Shown: in pieces, positions 1 to 11,148 of the stretch | Numbering within the stretch: the first letter of the stretch is position 1 | Layout of the letters: every line of letters starts with the position of its first letter | Source: Procambarus clarkii | Lineage: Eukaryota; Arthropoda; Malacostraca; Decapoda; Cambaridae | Direction: 5' to 3' | DNA length: 64,000 bases | NCBI RefSeq assembly: GCF_040958095.1 | Contig: NC_091209.1 | Location: 11,100,895 to 11,164,894 of the forward strand | Notes under the pieces: generated by a model | Told to the model about the DNA's origin: nothing | Database searches by the model: none | The model's input: the letters and a program-made list of their open reading frames with translations, nothing else | Translations under genes and position numbers: made by a program

Positions 1-426
1 ACCAATAGGCTTTCTACAAACACTTCTATTCAATATCCATTGTTTCGTGTTCTGTCTTGTGTTGATACTTTTAATACCCTATTAATATCCTCTAATGCCA
101 CATCATCCTTCCCACCTCACTCAAATGTAATGCCACATCACCCTTCCCACCTCACTCAAATGTAGATATAAAATCAGGGAAACGCAAGTTCTAATCAGTT
201 GTGTATTTGTGAAGTCTTTGAAAATGTAATAAGTTTTACGAAACGCGCCCGTGTCGCGTCAGACTAGAAATAAAAATGAATTTTGGAGAAGTGATTTTTG
301 ATTTACCTCCAACAGTGAAGCATAATGTACGAAAGATTGAGAAAATTCGTGTTAGAATTATTAATCTTACTTTTTCGGTCATATTTAATAAAATATGTCT
401 ACAGGAAAGACTGCTACCAAAATATA

Positions 427-495
<69 letters not shown>

Positions 496-960
496 AAATA
501 GCCCCTCCTCCTGTTTTGGTAGTACATATACCGATGTATAACCCAAGTAGAAATCTGTATGATACTATTGAATTTTGACAAACTGGAAAAGATTTTCTAT
601 TTGTTGCAAAGACAAACTAACCTAACCTAACCTTCTTAGGCCTAATATAGTACATGTGCTATACAAGGCCTAGAAAAATGTTTATTTTTTAGCTTTATTT
701 GTTCAGACTATAAAGTGAATAGTACAAAATTCTAATTGCTTAGTACGTCAATGTTTGTACAATGGCGCACATAGTTACAAAAACTACTATTTTGTAGTAG
801 TTTTTAGTGTAGTAGTAGTAGTAGTGTAGTAGTAGGAGGATGGGTTGGTGTGTGTGTGTGTTTAATATTTCTTCTGCAGAATTGAGCTATTAGCTCTTGA
901 ATCCCGCCTTTCTAACCAAAACAATTTTCCTCTGTTATGTCTAATTCATATATTTCTTTC
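1..960. other. AT-rich intergenic DNA with (TA)n
   Basis: No gene is supported here. The stretch contains a pure TA dinucleotide tract at about 429-488 and a short TAG-rich patch near 795-835. The open frame over the TA tract is a microsatellite artefact. Confidence 0.7.
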
Positions 961-961
961 T

Positions 962-1249
<288 letters not shown>

Positions 1250-1261
1250 ATTTTTGTCAGT

Positions 1262-1430
1262 ACTGTAATTTCAAAGAGTTATATGACAAAAGAGTGCTGG
1301 GAAGATGGGACACCATGAGCTTAGCTCTCATCCTGTAACTACACTTAGGTAACTACACACACATTTGAGAGGCAGGACCAAAGAGCCAGAGCTCAACCCC
1401 CACAAGCACAACTAGATGAGTGCACACACA
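1262..1430 (+). mobile_element. 3' ends of two LINE families
   Basis: The block reads like the tail of a CR1/Jockey-type reverse transcriptase element: a 'CACCATGAGC...CTCATCC' stretch followed by 'ACACTTAGGTAA'. It is joined to a second tail with 'GACCAAAGAGCCAGAGCTCA'. The same tails recur near 51040, 36440, 55410 and 62800, which is why they are called repeats. Heavily truncated, no coding capacity. Confidence 0.55.
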
Positions 1431-1454
1431 CATATATACATATATACACATACA

Positions 1455-1652
1455 TACGTACTGTATCTCCCGAGGAAGCAGCCTGTAGCCGCTGTCTAAC
1501 TTTTAGGTACCTATTTACCCTTAGGTAAGTGGGGGCATCAGGGGTGAAAGAAACTTTGCCCATTTGTTTCTGCCTCGGCTGGGAATCGAACCTGGAACTT
1601 TAGAGCTACGACCCCCGAGCGCTGTCCACTCAGCCGTGAGGCTCCCAGGGGG
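1455..1652 (-). mobile_element. tRNA-derived SINE copy
   Basis: On the minus strand a tRNA-like head (A-box region with GGACAGCGCT, B-box-like GGTTCGATTCCC) is followed by the shared body containing 'TAGGTACCTA' and the 'GAAGCAG' tail region. It matches the SINE copies at 11218-11460 and 63830-64000. Confidence 0.7.
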
Positions 1653-1659
1653 TGTGTGT

Positions 1660-3020
1660 GTATATGTTTGTACAGTATATATATAAACATATGTTTTTCA
1701 TTTTTACAAATGTACTACTGGCTTAGTGTGCCAAATTTGCACATATTATAATTTAAATATTTTTTGTTGTAAAATATGATGGTTTAACCCTTGCACTGCT
1801 CACCTATTTTCGGCAAAAACGTATTGGTGCAATTGTCAAGGACATATTTTTGTTATTTTTACAAATGTTCAGGTAAATTTAATGTCAATGTTTCCAAAGT
1901 CAACTATTTCCATTTCAAAACACAAATAGTAATGAAAACATTAAAAAACATTAAAATATAGCCAAATTAAAAAACAAAAAGCACAACTCTCTGAGCGCCT
2001 AAAGGTGCTTTGCGCAGTGCAGTGGTTAAGTAAATCTACATAAAATATTCAAATTACATTCCATAAGACATTGTTCATTGTGAATCCATTTATATGTAAT
2101 ACACCACTGTTCCACTAGCATAATTTTGGTCAGCATTTTTACTTGCGTTTAAATACAGTGAGCTCATTTGTTATCGTAACACAAATTTTCATGTACTGTA
2201 ATGTATCTATATGCTCTTTGATTCCTCTTGTGCTGATATCCTCATTATTTTTATTAATGAAACTTGATGTCTATATTTCCTAGCCTAATCCCGGTATTAG
2301 GGCTGTTATAAATCCCTTCTCTTTTAAATACATGCTTCTCTAATCCTATGACATTTTAGTTTTGTAGTAGCCTTTACTGTGAACTTTTTTATGCCTGATT
2401 TTTCACTTGTTTTCTTTGGGCTGTGTTACTTTATTAGAATCATAGATATCTTCATTGTTCTCAGAGAAATGCTATTTTAAGAGATGTTGTATGAAAACGG
2501 GATACCTTATTATATACCAGTATATATGTATCAAAAGACAGACGAAGACATACATAAAACATATATGTTCTTTCTGAGCTATCACATTTGGTTGCCTCCT
2601 AAGGTAAGAGTTGCTGTGTTTGTAGATAACATTTTGAATCACTAGGCAAGATGATGTTCTTTCACAAACCTCGCAGGTAATTATAAAACATCCCTACAGA
2701 CTAAGGTAAAGTACTAGAGGGGATCACAGATCACTTAATCCAACCCATAATGATCAACTAAATATATATTCATAAAAGCTTCAAGAATTTGCAAAAAAAA
2801 AGTCTTCTAATGTTGCAAAGAAGAGGCCCCCTCAAACTTTGTGTTTGGTGCCTGGTTGTCTGCCCTACATTTATTTTTAGGTGGTATCGCCATGTGCAGC
2901 TGAATATTCCAAATTCTGCAGCTACTCACATTCTCCAATCTCACTTCATAGCTATTGTGTATGGTGAATTTATAACTCCTGACATTTCAGTGCTTTGTCA
3001 TACTTTCTCTTGAAGCTGTG
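1660..3020. other. AT-rich intergenic DNA
   Basis: No coding frame, RNA gene or array is convincing. There is a TATATAAAC-like stretch near 1676 and scattered ACAGTA words typical of this genome's background. Confidence 0.5.
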
Positions 3021-3029
3021 AATGGTGGC

Positions 3030-3260
3030 TGCTTCCATCACCTCTGGCTCGAAGTATTGTATCAATGGCTCTGGTCTATGGTTTAAAGATCGTATGGTTT
3101 TCTTTGTTGAATATGTTCACCCCGGTTGCAGTCTTCCAAGTTTTTGGGAGTCATCCCAGTTGCTAACAACAAATTAAAGGCCCTAGTTAGAGGGTTACAT
3201 AGTGTCTTTGCTCTCTCAATATCCATGGAAAAAACTAGTCGGGTCCAACTGCTTTCCTTA
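3030..3260 (-). mobile_element. Decayed LINE reverse transcriptase fragment
   Basis: On the minus strand, in broken frames, the translation resembles the N-terminal part of CR1/Jockey-type reverse transcriptases: an 'A-x-G-P-D' region, then a 'P-K-x-x-x' segment like the family's 'DWK.A...PIFKKG' block (roughly 3050-3180). Frames are interrupted several times, so it is a relic. Homology rests on short motif resemblance only. Confidence 0.4.
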
Positions 3261-3839
3261 CATTTATTTCTTTATCTCCTCAGTTACTATCATATCATCC
3301 AAAAAGACTTTTACCCTTCCAGCATCACTTGTACCAACCCTCCAGAATGGCTTGATCTTGATAGCTTGTAATCTGTTGTTGAGATTACAATAATCTTAAT
3401 GAGGGTCTGCTTCGCAGGTCTTCAGATTTTTTCTATTTTGTAGTAAAATTTGTTTTATTTCTTGTTGATTTACTGTGTATGCATTTTCCAAGCATTTTTA
3501 ATTCTGCCTCTGGGTTCCTTGCATTGTCTGTGGAACCATGAATTAATCTGGGTCTGGATTAGGATTGGGAGTTCGTGGATATGAGATAAAGCTACAGGGT
3601 TGGTGTAGCTTTATCGCATATCCATTTATTAAATTGATAGTGTTAATAAGATAATTAAGCTGAGACTCCTTGTGCATTGTAATTTCTAAAACATAGTCTC
3701 ATTCTTGTGCTCCCTGCATTTAACTTTTGTCACACTGTCATCGATACTAATTATAGGTTTCATACTGTATATCCAAACTCATTTTAAATTTCACATTGTA
3801 TATATCTAAAGCAATATTAAGATTCAAACACAAGCCTTT

Positions 3840-4145
3840 TTCAGAATACAGCACTATTTACTCATTGTACACCTTACTTGTCTGCATGCATCACAGCTTT
3901 TCCACTTGTCTGCATTCATCACAGCTGTTGAACCTTACTTATCGGCATGCATCACAGCTGTTCCACCTTACTCATCCGCACGCATCATAACTGTTTCATC
4001 TTGCTCATCTGCATTCATCACAGCTGTTGAACCTTACTTGTCTGCATACATCACAGCTGTTTCTCCTTACTCATCTGCATGCATCACAACAATTCCATCT
4101 TCCACGTCTGCATACATCACATCTGGTTCCACTTTATTCGTCCAT
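3840..4145 (+). repeat. 33-bp minisatellite, about 7-8 units
   Basis: Tandem units of about 33 bp, each built around 'GCATNCATCACAGCTGTT' and a 'CTTACTCATCTG' linker. Because 33 is a multiple of three, one frame stays open (3906-4166) and reads an 11-residue repeat. No start context, splice signals or homology support a protein. Confidence 0.85.
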
Positions 4146-4169
4146 ATACTTGATAACAAAGGTTGATAC

Positions 4170-7100
4170 AGCTCATCTTTGGTAAACTCGTCTTTATTTC
4201 ACATTATTCACTCGTAATTAACTGCCGCATAAATAGTAATTTAATTAAAGGAATCCTTAAATAGTCCTTCCCCGCACACTGCAGATATAAATCATATCCC
4301 AACTTTGTTTGCTGCAGTTCAATGAATGCCCCACTGTTCTCAGTCGCATGAGTTTTCTAACGTTTCATGGTTCAGGAATCTTGTTACGTAGTACATATAC
4401 TACATGTTTCTCATGTACATTATTATATACTTTCTGTGGTATATTTGTTCAACTGTAAATGGGAGATGCTTACCCATACCAAAAATTGTAATGAGGGAAT
4501 ATTTTTTGTATACAGTATATTAAATACATAAAAAAATTACAAGCTTCCCCTTTTCCTCACATACATGTATAGTAATCAAAAATATAAATACAGTACACAG
4601 ATGCACTTCAAATGCAAGAGGGAACAGCAGGTGACCGGCACAATCATTTTGAATTTGCGGGACTTAAACATACCAACAAGGTGCGTGCATTAAATTTATA
4701 AAAAAGATACAGGGAATGAGACATAATACAACATGGAAATAATTTCTCACTCGCCAGATGGACTACTGTAGTTAAGTCACACTGAACAAAAACTGAGGTG
4801 CCCACCTCACTCAAGAGTGCATCCGACACACACACACCCTCAGCCGGTTAAGTCTGGATTCCCTCTGATGTGCTGGAGGTGTGGGGACATGAACCCTATG
4901 AAAATGCTTGGGAACTCTACACATAGGCATAAACATTCTCTAATATACAATTTAACACGCTTGCAAACACCAACAAATGGAAAATAAAATAAAACGAATT
5001 ACTTGTAATATTTTTAACTAAATACAAACTCATATTTACATTAATGACAATAATAGCTATAATATACTGCACAAATCATTACAAAATCAACATACAAACC
5101 CCAAAATTTTATGAAAAATAAGATAACATGAAACACATTATTTACCTTAAATGGTGAAATTAACATGCAAGGCAGAGAAAGCAATGAAGAGGTATAATAA
5201 CTGGAGAAAGTGATTGTGGGGCAGTTAATGCCACATGAAGTTAGTGTATCTCTGCCTTGGGTAACTTGATTATCTTCTCCTTCATTTCTAAGGTAACTGG
5301 ATGTCTCGTTCTTGGCAATGAATATCCACTAACATTTTTCCTCGTCTTATCAGCTGTTATTGAAGGGTATTTTTCTTGATACAACTGGAATAGCATAATG
5401 CACCACAGGTCAATACTTGGCACAAGAGTACTGTTAACGGGGGCAGTTTGGGGGCGTCTTGTAGTATTGTACTTGCGAGCAGTGCGGACAAAAAGGTAGC
5501 ACTGTGTATAATGTGGGGGGTGACTGGGTGGGTTCGTATAATGGATTGACAAACTGCAATGGGGGACTTGGGAGGCTGTTCAGATGTTTTGTTAGTTGAG
5601 GACCCCTGCTTGGGGAAAGAGAATATATATGTCTATATTTTATTTATTTATTTATTTATACTGTGTATATGTATATATAAATAAATAAATAAAAATAGTG
5701 TTTACTGTACTTGGTATAGACTAGATAATTCTTAATATGCTGCAATCAAACATACCATGTTAAACATTCTTTCTTAATTTATATTTCTTGGTGTAACTAG
5801 TCAGGTTTTTGTAGCATTATTATATATATTAATAGTACTGTATCATCACTCGGTGTTTCAAAACCATTTTTGTATTATGTTAAGATGTGATAATTGAACT
5901 ATAATTTTTGTAAGATGTTAAGATAATTAAACTAACCAATTAAGTTATTTCATCCAGGGGTGAAATAACACCAGTACAGAACTATACTTTGTACCCAGAT
6001 TTTAATACTGTATGGGTATGGAGTACTGGGTCTCATTTGATAAATTTTTCATCAAACACGATTACACTTTTATACACAGCCAGTAAGGTAAAGGGAATTT
6101 TAAACAGTCATTATAGGGCACCTTGACATTAGCGCCTGACTATAACAAGTTATTTGAAAGTTGTCATTCAATATTGATGTTGGTAAACAATATGTAATCA
6201 TATGGTTAGCCTCATCTGACTGTATTATTTTACATAATTGGTCACTGACATAACCAAAGTATGCATTTGATTGGCTTTGAGTTTGACTGTAGCTGCCATC
6301 CCTAATCTATAGCTGGCTGTTCACAGTACAATGGTGTACCTGGTTTTACACCTGGATACGCCCTTAATATTTTTTAACTTTGTTTTCTTGAATATTTTCT
6401 AATACCTGTAATATAATCAGATATTTAACTTGACACTTTGTGAACCTTTAGTGACAAAATATTTTGTCTAAGTTTGATCAGTCAGCTTTATTGTGAATTT
6501 AAAAAAAAAATGTACAACTAAAACTTTTACTATTTTCTGAAGGAAAATATTTGTTTGTGTTGACGCACCGCATTTGCTTATATTTGCTGCACATACATGT
6601 ATGTCCTTTTTACACGTGCTGCACAAGCAGTATAAGGATTTATGTTTTGGGAAGTTTGGGTTTTATTATCTGTAGCCTATGATGGCCAGATTTAATGATG
6701 TAACAATTTCAGTGTCAGTTCAAGCTATTAAATACTGTGCATTATTGTGTTTAACATTTTCTATTGCACTTTGAGGACAGTGTAGCTTCAGGATATAAAC
6801 TGGTGTGAGTGGTAAACTCAAAATTGTGGACACTAAATGTAATATTCAATTTTCATAGTTTAATATTCAATGACCTGTTGCTATATTTTCAGTAAAGATT
6901 CAGGTGTACAGTATGAGCACTGTACTTAAGCTCATTATAAAATACAGTTCAATACTGTAAGTGTTTACATAGTTTTATATTTTTAGGTACAATTGTAAAT
7001 TCAGAAAGTTATTCCAATATATATGTACAGTAGTATCTCTGATCTTTTTCTAGTTTTTGGCTAATGGCAGACTTGCCATATTATATTGAATATGATTTGT

Positions 7101-8090
7101 ACAGTATAGTGTTTTAGGTTCAGTGAAGTGTGATTACATTGAAGCATTTATAGAATGAGTGCCTTTGACTAAGCTATATAGTGTAAAATAGAGTAATGGG
7201 AGTGTACACTATCAGTGATTTATATCACCTTGTATCTTTCATGTGATAAGTCATCTTCTCAGAGTTGATTTTACTGCCATTGATACAAGTTAAGCACCTT
7301 ATATTGCTTCAGTTAATTTTCTATAAAGAATAAATACTAAAGAATAATATGTATTTTTAACCCTCATTTCATATCTTGGCACAATTATTGTGGGCTCAAA
7401 AGGAAAATTCTGTATGGTAAAATGCTGTACAGTGTAGGTAATGTAATAAAAAAAAAAAGAATGATACAAATACAAACATACAAAACTCAAATATTATTCA
7501 AGTGTGAAATGCACAAAATATTGACACTCCTCCCATGCAATCACAAATCAACGTATAAAGTTGTGTGAGGCTAACCCCAAGTGCTTGGCCACCATCCGTG
7601 GACAAAGGGTCAGATTAGTGTAACTTACACAATAGATACTATGAGGGCTGAATTAAGACTTGAAGGGCTTGAGCACCTTCAAGATATGGAGTCAGAGCAG
7701 CAGCACATAATAGCTGTGTACTGTATACCTAAGCTTTTATATAAGAATAAAGCATATACACTAGTAACACAAGCTACTATAGTACCTAGTATTAAAAATG
7801 TGATCCTTTTGGTATATTTGGCATATGTTCTAAACATTTCCTACTCATTATGTTGCATAGTATGATAGAACAAAAAGTGTATTATACAGCTGGAATAAAA
7901 TATTGTACTCTCTGAAACAAGTTTCTTCCATTTTGTGTTAGTTATGACCAGAATATGCCTAAATAGAATGGTATAGAAAATACTTAAGTATAAAACTTAG
8001 ATACAGTACTGTATACAGTATTAGAATTGAGTAATAAAGGCAAAAAGTACCTCTGAATCATTACATTAATATTCTGTAGAAAAGGGGGGG
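4170..8090. other. AT-rich intergenic DNA, no recognisable gene
   Basis: Almost 4 kb without a supported gene. It has small TTTA/AAAT runs near 5636-5693 and poly-A runs near 6499 and 7448. A 103-codon minus-strand frame at 5241-5552 has no recognisable domain and is not called. Confidence 0.5.
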
Positions 8091-8099
8091 GAGGGGAAG

Positions 8100-9345
8100 T
8101 AATTGCTATATATTATTGGACCACCACTCGTGGGGCCCCTACTATTATGTAGGCCACCATTATCTCGAAGGCCCCTTACTATTTCGTGGGCCACCACTAT
8201 CTCATAGGCTCCCACTATATAATAGGCCCCCCACTATCTCATAGGTCCCTACTCTCTCATAGCCCCCCTGCTATCTCATAGGCCCCGACTATTTCATAGG
8301 CCCTCTACTATCTCATATGCCCCCCCCCAATGTCTAATAGGCCCCTACTATCTCATAGGCCCCCACTGTCTCATAGGCTCCCACTGTCTCATAGGCTTCC
8401 ACTGTCTCATAAGCCCCCCCCCCACTGTCTCATAGGCCCCCACTGTCTCATACGTTCCCCACTGTCTCATAGGCCCCCACTGTCTCATAGGCCCCACTGT
8501 CTCATAGGCCCCCCCCACTGTCTCATAGGCCCCCCCACTGTCTCATAGGCCCCCACTGTCTCATAGGCCCCCCCCACTGTCTCATAGGCCCCCCCCCCAC
8601 TGTCTCATAGGCCCCCCACTGTCTCATAGGCCCCCCACTGTCTCATATGTTCCCCACTGTCTCATAGGCCCCCCACTGTCTCATAGGCTCCCACTGTCTC
8701 ATAAGCCCCCCACTGTCTCATAAGCCCCCCACTGTCTCATAGGCCCCCCACTGTCTCATAGCCCCTCACTGTCTCATAGGCCCCCACTGTCTCATAGGCC
8801 CCCCACTGTCTCATAGGCCCCCACTGTCTCGTAGGCCCCCACTGTCTCGTAGGCCCCCCACTGTCTCGTAGGCTTCCACTGTCTCATAAGCCCCCCCCCC
8901 ACTGTCTCATAGGCCCCACTGTTTCATAGGCCCCCCACTGTCTCATAGGCCCCCCACTGTCTCATAGGCCCCCCACTGTCTCATACGTTCCCCACTGTCT
9001 CATAGGCCCCCCACTGTCTCATAGGCTCCCACTGTCTCATAAGCCCCCCCACTGTCTCATAGGCCCCCCACTGTCTCATAGCCCCTCACTGTCTCATAGG
9101 CCCCCACTGTCTCATAGGCCCCCCACTGTCTCATAGGCCCCCCACTGTCTCATAGCCCCTCACTGTCTCATAGGCCCCCCACTGTCTCATAGGCCCCCAC
9201 TGTCTCATAGCCCCCCACTGTCTCATAGCCCCCCACTGTCTCATAGGCCCCCCACTGTCTCATAGGCCCCCACTGTCTCATAGCCCCCCACTGTCTCATA
9301 GCCCCCACTGTCTCATAGGCCTCCCACTATATGTGGGGCCTATTT
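8100..9345. repeat. 1.2-kb C-rich minisatellite, 18-20-bp unit
   Basis: More than 60 tandem units of the form 'CCCCCACTGTCTCATAGG', varying mainly in the length of the C run (3-9 C). Units are degenerate at the left edge (CTATCTC instead of CTGTCTC) and homogeneous toward the middle. Sub-blocks with TACGTTCCC or TTCCACTG variants recur, indicating higher-order duplication. Confidence 0.97.
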
Positions 9346-9447
9346 CGAGCATGAGTCCATTTTCTGTCAATTAACAAAGTATACATACAAACAATAGTAT
9401 TAAACATACAATTGTAGTATGTAATGTGAGTAAGCCATATACAGTAC

Positions 9448-9449
<2 letters not shown>

Positions 9450-9520
<71 letters not shown>
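9450..9520. repeat. (TA)n microsatellite
   Basis: Uninterrupted TA tract of about 70 bp just upstream of the probable COX6B promoter and first exon. Confidence 0.95.
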
Positions 9521-9521
<1 letters not shown>

Positions 9522-9559
9522 ATATATTGTATAGATATATGGTATATAGGGGGGTAAAT

Positions 9560-9654
9560 ATAGTAGTGATGGAAGGCGCGCGCAGGGCGATGCTCAGCCG
9601 GCCGGCCCGCCACCATACCAGCTGACCCACCGCTCCTGGCCATCTTGCGTGAGT
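9560..9654 (+). promoter_or_regulatory. COX6B1: Probable COX6B promoter and 5'UTR exon 1
   Basis: A short GC-rich island in AT-rich DNA ends with 'GGCCATCTTGC', followed by a consensus splice donor GTGAGT at 9649-9654. The reverse complement of the last bases, GCAAGATGGCC, matches the YY1-type element common near start sites of nuclear-encoded respiratory-chain genes. The first coding exon of COX6B has its acceptor at 10712-10713, so this is the natural upstream non-coding exon. The transcription start is not defined, and linkage to COX6B is inferred from spacing and strand. Confidence 0.5.
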
Positions 9655-9884
9655 CTCTCCCGGGGTTTTGTCTCCCGTTGCTTCTTATTTGTCCTGGTCA
9701 AGAAGTTGGGAAGTCCACACGGCTTGGAGGAGTGTAGTAGGTGCTGTAGTAAGTGGTGTGGAGGTTAGGGGTGAGGCGGAGGTGTGTAGTGGTGGTGGGG
9801 GTGAGGTAGCAGGGCCGGCCTCCCTCTTGCTGGCTCGGGAGTCTGCGCCGTCTCTATATTATCTCTTTATTAATTGGCGTCCTT

Positions 9885-10165
9885 GGCTTTCTGCCGGGGG
9901 ACAGGAAGCCAGCGTGTATTCATACACGTTAGGTCTATATGGAGGTCCTCCCCTCCGTCCCTCTCCCCTACAAGGTCGAATTACTAACCCCGCCCAGGAT
10001 GCAGCCCCCCACAAGCTGACCAACTCCTGAGTACCCACCTACTACTAGGTGAACAGAGGCATTAGGTGATAAGAAATGTGCCCAACCATTTCTGTTCCGT
10101 CCGGAATTCGATCCTGGAGTTCTGGATTGTGGATCGAGAACGAACCCTACTGTGCCACTGGGATC
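9885..10165 (-). mobile_element. tRNA-related SINE in COX6B intron 1
   Basis: The block contains 'AAGGTCGAATTACTAACC', 'CAGGATGCA' and 'AGGTGAACAGAGGCATTAGG', and ends with a reversed tRNA-like head near 10135-10165. The same body is present at 13435-13705 and 62868-63030. Confidence 0.6.
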
Positions 10166-10713
10166 CTTGTTAGGGAATTGTCACCTTCTTCAATGGGTGG
10201 AAGTGGTCGTTGACACCTTGTGATTGATCATGTCCCTAGGGGGTTGTATTGATCACGGGGTGGGGGGGGGGGGGGACATTGAGACCCACTTAATTTGTCA
10301 TAACATATTTTTACATCACCCTCGGGGCAAAATTTAAAATTTGAAGGATTACCATTTCAATTCACTTTTTAATTACAATTTAGGATTGATATTAAGTTGA
10401 ATAATGGGTTTTCGTAGCCTATGGGTGATGGATACAATTGATAAGACGTAAGAATAGCGGAAATGGTTAGTAGGCAGAACACAATGCTAGACCACATTAC
10501 TCCCACGTCGGTGTTAACTCTACGATTTAAATTCCATGTGCACAGTACTTTAGTATGTATTGGACTATATTTTGAGGTAAACTGATATAACCATTGTTTT
10601 TTCATGTAATATTTTTTAGCAATGAATGTTTTATAATTTGCTTTTTAAAATATTTTAACTGGAGACAAATTTGCAACTTCAGCTTTTATTTTGGAATGTG
10701 TTGCAAATTTCAG

Positions 10714-10806
10714 GAACTGTATTATGTCCACTGCCGTCATGTCATCCGAGTTGAAATTGGAAACTGCTCCTTTCGATCCCCGCTTCCCAAATCAGAATCA
10801 AACCAA
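10714..10806 (+). CDS. COX6B1: COX6B exon 2 (first coding exon)
   Basis: Acceptor 'AAATTTCAG' ends at 10713 and donor GTAAGT starts at 10807. The first ATG is at 10724; a second in-frame ATG at 10739 would shorten the protein by five residues. The exon encodes the conserved N-terminal block T-A-P-F-D-P-R-F-P-N-Q-N-Q-T and ends in phase 2, two bases of a Lys codon. Confidence 0.93.
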
Positions 10807-11058
10807 GTAAGTGAAATGTCTTTTAAGTTCTTTACTCATTAGTGTGCTCAATTAATAATACTAAAACAAAGCTGATTTTAAAATGTAAATTATGTGATGT
10901 GTGGTTGGCGCGCTCACTTACGAATCTTGCTCTGTTGAATTATAGCACAGGCTGAACGGTTGGTGTTCAGTGTATAGTAGTTAGTTCTGTGGGTCATGCA
11001 AGTGTTTGCTTATGTGAGGATTGTTCTAATCCACCACTAAGTCAGGGTTGTGCTTGCC

Positions 11059-11148
<90 letters not shown>

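Noticed and set aside
5241-5552. 103-codon minus-strand frame
   Set aside because: No recognised domain, no splice or promoter context, surrounded by non-coding AT-rich DNA. Could not be supported as a gene.
9371-9643. 90-codon minus-strand frame starting in the GC island
   Set aside because: The ATG is part of the reversed YY1-like element and the frame is mostly a TA microsatellite read as Tyr-Ile.
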